From NCBI GenBank assembly GCA_030639705.1, contig DAOWKX010000001.1:1-15319 (forward strand): 15,319 nt of DNA, written 5' to 3'. The stretch is from Candidatus Aminicenantota bacterium (lineage in GTDB: Bacteria; Acidobacteriota; Aminicenantia; UBA2199). Of this stretch, positions 1-5,883 are shown piece after piece. Made by a program: the position numbers and the translations under genes. How positions within the stretch are numbered: position 1 is the stretch's first letter; the number at the start of each line of letters is the position of its first letter. The notes beneath the pieces are model-generated. The model searched no databases. It saw nothing but the letters and a program-made list of their open reading frames with translations, and was not told where the DNA came from.

Positions 1-120
1 AAACGTTTTTGGGTAAAGTGAAAAGGGATAGCGACTACAGCCTGCGAAAAATTTGATGATGAATTAAGGACACGGTATTGTTAATTAGATAAAAACACAC
101 TATTCCGTCAATCCTTCCAC

Positions 121-147
121 TTGACACAGAACCAGTTTTTTGATAAT
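121..147 (+). promoter_or_regulatory. sigma70-type promoter for the tRNA and probably the operon behind it
   Basis: A perfect -35 box TTGACA lies at 121-126 and a -10-like GATAAT at 142-147. The 15-nt spacer is short; TAATCT at 144-149 would give a 17-nt spacer but is a poorer match. Transcription would start near 154, about ten bases before the tRNA. No other promoter is obvious before the downstream genes, so it may drive the whole plus-strand run. Bases 1-120 show no recognisable gene or repeat. Confidence 0.6.
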
Positions 148-163
148 CTAAAAATTAATAAGT

Positions 164-236
164 GGGTCTATAGCTCAACGGCTAGAGCCACCGGCTCATA
201 ACCGGTAGGTTCCAGGTTCGAATCCTGGTAGGCCCA
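164..236 (+). tRNA. tRNA with CAU anticodon (elongator Met or Ile2)
   Basis: A complete cloverleaf can be folded. The acceptor stem is GGGTCTA (164-170) with TAGGCCC (229-235), one G-T pair, discriminator A236. The D arm contains TAGCTCAACGGCTAGAGC. The anticodon stem ACCGG/CCGGT flanks loop CTCATAA with CAT at 197-199. The variable loop is AGGTT, and the T arm is CCAGG-TTCGAAT-CCTGG (212-228). CCA is not encoded. The three G-C pairs typical of an initiator anticodon stem are absent, so it is not tRNA-fMet. The CTCATAA loop resembles tRNA-Ile2, whose C34 is changed to lysidine by TilS, but elongator Met cannot be excluded from sequence alone. Confidence 0.93.
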
Positions 237-260
237 GTTACTTCAGCAAAAGGAGCCTCA

Positions 261-989
261 TTGAAAGAAGGATTAGAGCTTTTAAATCTTCTCCAAAAAC
301 ACGATGATCAGACAAGCAACATCGAAACGACAATAAAAGAAATTCCGATTACCATCAAAACATTAGAAGAAGAGAGAGATAGCAAAAAAAATATCATTGA
401 AAATGTTAAGATCAAGCGTCAGGAAAATGTAAAAATACGGGAGCAACTGGAAAAAAAGATATTAGTGATCAAAGAGAAGATAACAAAATACAGGGAACAG
501 ATGAATAAATCCACCACCAATAAAGAATACCAGGGATTCATCATTGAGATAAAATTCGAGGAAGATCAAATCTCAGCGGTGGAGGAAAAAATAATCCAGA
601 GAATGCTGGAATTTGATGAAATAATGGATGAAATCAGAGAGAGAGAAGATGATTTCAATCATATCGCAGCCGATTACAACAAAAGAATAAAAGAGTTAAA
701 TGATCATCTGGAATACAATAAATCAAAATTGAAGGAAGAAAACTCAAAAAAATCAGAATTACGAAAAAAAATTCCTCAAAATTTATTAAAAGCCTATGAT
801 AATCTTTTTCAAAAAAAAGCCGGTAAGGTCATTTCGGTTGTGGAAACGGAATTTTGTGGAATTTGTAACATAAAAATACGCCCTCAGCTTTTAAATGAAA
901 TTATTTCCACTAATAACTTATATATCTGTGAAAATTGTGGTCGGATTTTATATAAACAAATAAGAGCAGAAGAAGAAACAGGCAGTTAG
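261..989 (+). CDS. C4-type zinc-ribbon coiled-coil protein (COG1579 / zf-RING_7 type)
   Basis: This 242-residue protein is almost entirely charged helix (about residues 1-180, rich in Lys and Glu), followed by a zinc ribbon with Cys199-x2-Cys202 and Cys223-x2-Cys226. The segment NKEYQGFIIEI near residues 87-97 matches the conserved turn between the two long helices in this family. Length and architecture are typical of COG1579. The family's role is unsettled; nucleic-acid binding has been proposed. The start is TTG at 261, preceded by AGGAG at 251-255 with 5 nt spacing. It begins only 24 nt after the tRNA and ends 10 nt before the transketolase start, so it is probably cotranscribed with both. 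The family call is firm; the function is unknown. Confidence 0.88.
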   Translation: MKEGLELLNLLQKHDDQTSNIETTIKEIPITIKTLEEERDSKKNIIENVKIKRQENVKIREQLEKKILVIKEKITKYREQMNKSTTNKEYQGFIIEIKFEEDQISAVEEKIIQRMLEFDEIMDEIREREDDFNHIAADYNKRIKELNDHLEYNKSKLKEENSKKSELRKKIPQNLLKAYDNLFQKKAGKVISVVETEFCGICNIKIRPQLLNEIISTNNLYICENCGRILYKQIRAEEETGS

Positions 990-999
990 GAGGGTCTTG

Positions 1000-1827
1000 A
1001 TGACAAACAATGACTCATCCAGTCGATTAGAAGATATTGCCCGAAAGATAAGGATACAGGTAATAAAAATTATTGCCGAAGCAGGTTCCGGTCACCCCGG
1101 TGGTTCCCTGTCGATCGCTGAAATCCTTTCATATTTATACTTTCAGGCAATGAATATCGATCCAAAAAATCCACAAAAACCCGATCGGGATCGATTCGTA
1201 TTATCAAAAGGACACGCAGCCCCGGCTCTCTATTCCGCACTGGCATTGAGGGGATTTTTTCCTGAAAAAGAACTTCTATCTTTACGAAAAATCGATTCGA
1301 TACTTCAGGGACACCCTCACCGCCTGGACACACCCGGTGTAGAAGCCTCAACCGGCTCACTCGGACAGGGTCTTTCAATGGCCTGGGGTATGGCCCTGGG
1401 AATCAAACTATCCGGAATCCCCGCCTATGTTTACTGCATCATAGGAGATGGTGAATCTCAGGAAGGTCAGATCTGGGAAGCAGCCATGACAGCCGGTTTC
1501 AGAAAAATGGATAATTTATGTGTCTTCCTGGACTACAACAACCTTCAAATTGACGGTAAAGTTTCAGACATCAAAGATATCACCCCCATCAGAGAAAAAT
1601 GGGAAGCTTTTCGATGGAAAGTCCTGGAAATAGACGGCCACAATTTGGAGCAGATCAAGGAGTCAATAAATACTTTTAAATCTGAAACCGATAGGCCAAC
1701 CCTAATCATTGCCAATACAATAAAGGGAAAAGGGGTTTCCTTTATGGAGAATAATGTTGACTTCCATGGAAAAGCTCCTACCAGAGAAGAAATGGAGATT
1801 GCCTTGGAGGAGTTGAAAAATGGCTAA
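1000..1827 (+). CDS. Transketolase, N-terminal (TPP pyrophosphate-binding) subunit
   Basis: This is the thiamine-diphosphate-binding half of a split transketolase, 275 residues against about 650 for a one-chain enzyme. The complex would move two-carbon ketol units between sugar phosphates in the non-oxidative pentose phosphate pathway. Visible motifs: GSGHPGG at 29-35, SKGH at 69-72, the TPP/metal signature beginning GDGESQEGQ at 149-157 and ending at Asn180-Asn181, and the GKG loop at 243-245. I chose ATG at 1000 because AGGAGGG (988-994) lies 5 nt upstream; an adjacent TTG at 997 would be too close to that site. The gene overlaps the C-terminal subunit by 8 nt, implying translational coupling. 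A 1-deoxyxylulose-5-phosphate synthase half is unlikely given length and motifs. Confidence 0.95.
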   Translation: MTNNDSSSRLEDIARKIRIQVIKIIAEAGSGHPGGSLSIAEILSYLYFQAMNIDPKNPQKPDRDRFVLSKGHAAPALYSALALRGFFPEKELLSLRKIDSILQGHPHRLDTPGVEASTGSLGQGLSMAWGMALGIKLSGIPAYVYCIIGDGESQEGQIWEAAMTAGFRKMDNLCVFLDYNNLQIDGKVSDIKDITPIREKWEAFRWKVLEIDGHNLEQIKESINTFKSETDRPTLIIANTIKGKGVSFMENNVDFHGKAPTREEMEIALEELKNG

Positions 1828-2755
1828 GGAAAGTATCAGAGATGCCTACGGACAGACCTTGTTGGAACTGGGAAGAAAAAATAAAAATATCGTGGTCATG
1901 GATGCTGATCTCGCAAAGTCCACCCAGACCATCGTCTTTGGAAAAGAATTTTCAGAACGTTTTATCGATATTGGCCTATCAGAACAGGATATGGTTTCAA
2001 CCGCTGCTGGCATTTCACTTACCGGAAAAACCGTCTTTGCCAGCAGTTTTTGTGTTTTTTTAGCAGGTAGAGTATATGACCAGGTCCGCCAATCGGTCTG
2101 TTATAACAATGTAGATGTCAAACTAATCGGTACTCATTACGGTCTTGGTGTGGGTGAAGATGGATCCACTCACCAGGCGCTGGAAGATATCGCCCTGATG
2201 CGAACCCTTCCCAATATGAGAATCATCACCCCAGCAGACGCAACCGAAACATCCCGTGTCATTGAATATGTGGCCGGTCATTTCGGACCATTCTTTGTTC
2301 GTTTAACCCGGGGCAAGCTGGATAAAATTTATGACCAGCACTATCAATTTAAATTCGGCGAAGCATCAATCTTAAGACCGGGTAAGGATATCGCTCTTTT
2401 TGCCATCGGGGCCATGGTTGAAAAAACAATGGAAGCTGCTCTTTTACTGGAAAAGGAATCCATCGATGCAGCTGTAATCAATATGTCAACCATCAAACCC
2501 CTTGATAAAAAAACCACACTGGAATTCGCACAGAGCACCAGGGGAATCATCAGCATAGAAGACCATTCTGTTTTTGGCGGCCTGGGGAGCTCGATAGCGG
2601 AATTTCTCTCTCAGGTTTATCCTACCAAAATGAAAATCATCGGAGTGGAAAACCAATTCGGCAGATCAGGAACTGCTGAGAGATTATATGAATATTATGG
2701 ATTAACCCCTGACAGGATTGTGTTTGAAGCCAAGAAAATTCTTCAAAACAGCTAG
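1820..2755 (+). CDS. Transketolase, C-terminal (pyrimidine-binding) subunit
   Basis: This 311-residue partner of the upstream subunit carries the Transket_pyr and transketolase C-terminal domains. The catalytic glutamate that activates the TPP aminopyrimidine is probably Glu55 in IGLSEQDMV (51-59). Other family features are the DADLAKST opening (28-35), the loop GLGVGEDGSTHQ (108-119) and the ITPAD motif (136-140). The C-terminal domain covers roughly 185-311. ATG at 1820 is preceded by GGAGGAG (1806-1812), 7 nt away, inside the end of the first subunit gene. The two-gene arrangement is common in many bacteria and archaea. The distantly related alternative, pyruvate dehydrogenase E1 beta, lacks this loop arrangement. 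Confidence 0.95.
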   Translation: MAKESIRDAYGQTLLELGRKNKNIVVMDADLAKSTQTIVFGKEFSERFIDIGLSEQDMVSTAAGISLTGKTVFASSFCVFLAGRVYDQVRQSVCYNNVDVKLIGTHYGLGVGEDGSTHQALEDIALMRTLPNMRIITPADATETSRVIEYVAGHFGPFFVRLTRGKLDKIYDQHYQFKFGEASILRPGKDIALFAIGAMVEKTMEAALLLEKESIDAAVINMSTIKPLDKKTTLEFAQSTRGIISIEDHSVFGGLGSSIAEFLSQVYPTKMKIIGVENQFGRSGTAERLYEYYGLTPDRIVFEAKKILQNS

Positions 2756-2797
2756 GTGAAGGCCAAGGTAAAGGTAGAGTCAAAATAATGTAAAAGA

Positions 2798-3475
2798 ATG
2801 ATTGAATTCTATCATGTCAGCAAACAGTATGTTAAAAACCAGTTTGCCCTGAATGATATCAATCTCTCCATCGAAAAGGGTGAATTCATCTTTTTAACCG
2901 GTTCATCTGGAGCCGGAAAAACAACCCTGTTGAAACTCATTTTCAAAGAACAACATCCCACCAAAGGCCAGATTTTAATCGATTCGGTGAATATTAATTT
3001 GATTCCAAACAAAAAGCTTTACAAACTAAGGAGAAGCATTGGCATTGTTTTCCAGGATTTTAAACTGTTAAGCAAACGCACTATTCATGAAAATGTTGCC
3101 ATACCATTGATTATCCGGGGTGAGCGAAAATCAACCCTTGATAAGCAGGTTCACAGTGCCCTCTCACTGGTGGGACTCACCCACCGCCGAAACTATATCC
3201 CCGAACATGTCTCAGGAGGTGAACAACAGCGTGTAGCGATTGCCAGAGCCATCGTTGGCAATCCCAAAATTATCATTGCCGATGAACCAACGGGAAATCT
3301 GGATACAGAACTCTCTATAGAAATCTTGAAAATATTCGAACGAATCAATTCAAATGGTATCACCATGATTATCGCGACCCATGATAAAAATCTGATCAAG
3401 ATATTTCCCAAAAGAGTGATTCGACTGGAAAAAGGGAGACTCATTTCAGATTGGAGCAAAGAAGAATTATTGTGA
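2798..3475 (+). CDS. ftsE: Cell-division ABC transporter ATP-binding protein FtsE
   Basis: This 225-residue ABC ATPase would pair with FtsX at the inner membrane and couple ATP hydrolysis to peptidoglycan hydrolase activation at the septum. All nucleotide-binding motifs are intact: Walker A GSSGAGKT (35-42), Q-loop around Gln86 in VFQDFKLL, signature SGGEQ (139-143), Walker B IIIADEP (158-164) and H-loop His195. The length and the immediately following ftsX identify it among LolD/MacB-like ATPases. The ATG at 2798 has no strong Shine-Dalgarno; the 42-nt gap after the transketolase holds only purine-rich GGTAAAGG. Translation may therefore be weak or depend on read-through from upstream. Confidence 0.93.
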   Translation: MIEFYHVSKQYVKNQFALNDINLSIEKGEFIFLTGSSGAGKTTLLKLIFKEQHPTKGQILIDSVNINLIPNKKLYKLRRSIGIVFQDFKLLSKRTIHENVAIPLIIRGERKSTLDKQVHSALSLVGLTHRRNYIPEHVSGGEQQRVAIARAIVGNPKIIIADEPTGNLDTELSIEILKIFERINSNGITMIIATHDKNLIKIFPKRVIRLEKGRLISDWSKEELL

Positions 3476-4365
3476 ATTTACTAAAAAATGCCATAATTAA
3501 TGCCACCAAAAATATCCTGCGGAATAAACTCATCAATCTCCTTTGCCTGGGAATCATTTCCTTTACCTTACTAATCTACGGAATTTTCACCTATATTTCC
3601 ACCAATCTGAATATCATAACCAAGGAATTTTCCAAATCAATCGAAGCAATTTTTTATTTCAAAGACAATGTTGATATTCAGGAGATTGAGCATTTACTCG
3701 AAAAAATCAGGCAAAACTTGCTGGTTGAACATGTTACCTTTAATTCTAAAAAACAGGCGGAAATCAATTTTTCACAGCAATTCCCGGAATTAAAATATAT
3801 CCTCTCCGAATTCAACGAATCCCCATTCCCGTCATCAATGGAAATCAGATTCAAGCCAGAATATGATCTGGATACCAAGATCAATTCCATTCTGGATGAA
3901 ATTGAAAAAATGAATATTATCGACAGTAAACAAATCAATTTGGAATGGGCAAAAAAAATAATGACCATCAAGAAGTTTATCACCATTGTCGGTCTATTTC
4001 TCAGTTCAATACTTTTATTTGTGTCCATTTTTATCATTTATAATGTGATTAAATTAAACATCCTTTACCGAAAAGACGAAATTCATATTCTGAAGCTGGT
4101 GGGCGCCACCAACTGGTACATCAAATTTCCTTTCATTATAGAAGGGGCATTACTGGGTTTATTCGGGAGTATCATGGCCGGAATCATTCTCTATGGTTTG
4201 CTAAAGCTCTTTCCTTCCTATGCCAACTTTATTTTTAATTTAATCAAAGGTGTAATCACCGTCGAAGTCATCCCGGCATCCCTTTTTATTAGACTTATCA
4301 TACTTGGAACCGGAATCGGCCTTTTCTCTTCCCTCTTCTCCACCCAGCACTTTCTGAAAAATTAA
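3472..4365 (+). CDS. ftsX: Cell-division permease-like protein FtsX
   Basis: This is the membrane partner of FtsE, 297 residues from the GTG at 3472. Predicted membrane segments lie at about 21-43, 169-193, 222-248 and 268-290, with an extracytoplasmic domain at 45-165 between the first two, as in FtsX. Family motifs include ESPFPSSMEIRF (116-127) and DEIHILKLVGATNWYIKFPF (202-221). The GTG overlaps the ftsE stop in a GTGA arrangement, with AAAGAAG about 7 nt upstream. An in-frame TTG at 3451 would add seven residues but has no ribosome-binding site. In many bacteria a murein hydrolase activator such as EnvC/M23 follows ftsEX. Here the next gene is a convergent transporter, so the hydrolase partner must be encoded elsewhere. 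Confidence 0.92.
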   Translation: MNLLKNAIINATKNILRNKLINLLCLGIISFTLLIYGIFTYISTNLNIITKEFSKSIEAIFYFKDNVDIQEIEHLLEKIRQNLLVEHVTFNSKKQAEINFSQQFPELKYILSEFNESPFPSSMEIRFKPEYDLDTKINSILDEIEKMNIIDSKQINLEWAKKIMTIKKFITIVGLFLSSILLFVSIFIIYNVIKLNILYRKDEIHILKLVGATNWYIKFPFIIEGALLGLFGSIMAGIILYGLLKLFPSYANFIFNLIKGVITVEVIPASLFIRLIILGTGIGLFSSLFSTQHFLKN

Positions 4366-4377
4366 TCGTTGCTTTCT

Positions 4378-4455
4378 TTATATTTCCCGGCCGATATTTT
4401 CCAGGGCCAAATAGTCCTCATTCAGATCCTCCCGATCCCCTATTCCCGGGTTCAT
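4378..4455 (-). CDS. Possible 25-codon ORF or frameshifted C-terminal tail of the MFS gene
   Basis: Directly after the MFS coding region, ATG (4455-4453) overlaps the MFS stop as ATGA and opens an acidic 25-codon frame beginning MNPGIGDREDL and ending GREI. A GGAG lies about 11 nt upstream. It could be a translationally coupled micropeptide. It could also be the true end of the MFS protein displaced by an indel in the A6 run at about 4461-4466; a -1 shift there would join the frames. No family is recognised. Confidence 0.3.
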   Translation of the reverse strand: MNPGIGDREDLNEDYLALENIGREI

Positions 4456-5864
4456 TTTAATTTTTTCTCCATTTCCCGGGCCCGTTGCTTCAAACATCCA
4501 TGTATTCTTGTCCAATCCTTTTTAATATGGAACAGGATGGGCAACCACAATCCGACATTCACCATCCAGAACAATAGAACCGACCACATTGCCCCCCGGA
4601 GCCCCCATGAAGTGGCTAAGTAGGAACCGATCAATGGCCCCAGGGCATGACCCATTATATCCATAAATGAAGCAATTGAAATTAAAGTCGCCCGGTGTTC
4701 AGGCAGGTTGATATCCGTCAGCGTGCTGTACCAATTGGGATTGACACCTTGATTGATAAACATGGCCGCACCTATCAAACCCATCATCAGCCATATAACC
4801 GGCAAGGCCAGCACTCCCTTCAATGAAGTCCCCTCGGCCACCCGAAAATCCAGACTCAAAAATCCGATCATGAATACAATGGGAACCATATTGCAGAAGA
4901 GAGCAATGATAACCTTGGCCCTCTTGTCTTTTTGAAATCCCCAGTCTCCCAGTTTTCCGAAGATCAAGGTTCCAGCCCCTCCCAATACCGCAACCACAAT
5001 GATGGTGAGATTGATGATATCATTTCCCAAATTGTGAATATCCTTCAGATATTTGAAAATGAGAAATATAATTATGGATGCGGGAATCACATCCACAAAA
5101 TTCACGACCAGCCAGAAATTGCTTCGATTGGACCAAATAAACTTGATATCCTCTCGGGAAATTCGAAAACGGTATTCCGCCCCTTCCAGAATCAAATGGC
5201 GCAACTCCTCTTCCTGACTCCCGCGCCGGGGTTCCCGAATACACAACAAACCCATAGCCAGTATCAAATTGATGATCCCCAGCATGAAATAGGCCAGCCT
5301 CCATTTATCACCACATGAACCGGCAACCAAAAAACCCGACATCCGTCCGACCAGCATGGCCAGTGAAATATAGGCAAATGAAATGGAACGCCGATTGGCA
5401 CTGACACTGTCCCCGACCATTGAAAAAATGGTGGGCACTATGGCACCGATCCCGATCCCATTTAAGGCCCGGGTGATAAAGAAAAATACATAACCCGCCT
5501 GCCCATGGGGAACCAGAATCGTCAAAACCGAAAAACTGCCATAAATCAGACATCCGGCCAAACAGATGGTTTTTCGCGATTTTCGGTCTGCTAAAATCCC
5601 GGCAATTATCATAGAAATGGCTGACAGTATGGTGAAGACAAAAGAAACCCAGCCCAGGGGCACCACCTGGCTAGTGTCCTGAAAAAAATCCTCCATCAGC
5701 GGATTCAACAGTGGACCCAGCATGGATTGATCGGCAAACCCCACCATTAATATGGCACAAAAAACGACCAGGGTTAACCGCCAGACCAGTTTTGAAACCG
5801 GATTTATCCTTTTTTCATCCATTTTATTCATCTGTTTGGACCTGGGCTTTAACACCCCGGTCAT
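4452..5864 (-). CDS. Major facilitator superfamily transporter
   Basis: This 470-residue inner-membrane secondary transporter has about twelve hydrophobic segments. The MFS motif A, GILADRKSRK, sits at 89-98 in the loop after the second helix. The region RALNGIGIGAIVPTIFSMVG (132-151), followed by Asn-Arg-Arg (157-159), recalls Spinster-like MFS proteins, but the substrate cannot be read from sequence. A cytoplasmic loop of about 210-245 separates the two halves. The start at 5864 has no clear ribosome-binding site. In-frame ATGs at 5831 and 5822 are alternatives and would remove only a polar leader. The gene begins 19 nt after the KamA-like gene, so the two are almost certainly cotranscribed, and the transporter may move a substrate or product of that enzyme. 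The stop lies just after an A6 run. Confidence 0.85.
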   Translation of the reverse strand: MTGVLKPRSKQMNKMDEKRINPVSKLVWRLTLVVFCAILMVGFADQSMLGPLLNPLMEDFFQDTSQVVPLGWVSFVFTILSAISMIIAGILADRKSRKTICLAGCLIYGSFSVLTILVPHGQAGYVFFFITRALNGIGIGAIVPTIFSMVGDSVSANRRSISFAYISLAMLVGRMSGFLVAGSCGDKWRLAYFMLGIINLILAMGLLCIREPRRGSQEEELRHLILEGAEYRFRISREDIKFIWSNRSNFWLVVNFVDVIPASIIIFLIFKYLKDIHNLGNDIINLTIIVVAVLGGAGTLIFGKLGDWGFQKDKRAKVIIALFCNMVPIVFMIGFLSLDFRVAEGTSLKGVLALPVIWLMMGLIGAAMFINQGVNPNWYSTLTDINLPEHRATLISIASFMDIMGHALGPLIGSYLATSWGLRGAMWSVLLFWMVNVGLWLPILFHIKKDWTRIHGCLKQRAREMEKKLK

Positions 5865-5883
5865 AACCGTAAAAACCCGAATT

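Noticed and set aside
1..120. Possible end of an upstream gene
   Set aside because: No frame on either strand shows a recognisable motif or a sustained coding-like composition.
2756..2788. GTG-initiated 10-codon frame between transketolase and ftsE as a leader peptide
   Set aside because: No ribosome-binding site, no attenuator-like hairpins and no run of regulatory codons; most likely ordinary spacer.
4386..4480. Repeated CCCGG/CCCGGG motifs (4386-4390, 4445-4450, 4475-4480) as a bidirectional terminator between ftsX and the MFS gene
   Set aside because: CCCGGG is self-complementary by nature, the loop between the two full copies is 24 nt, and no T-run follows on either strand. One copy lies inside the MFS coding region.
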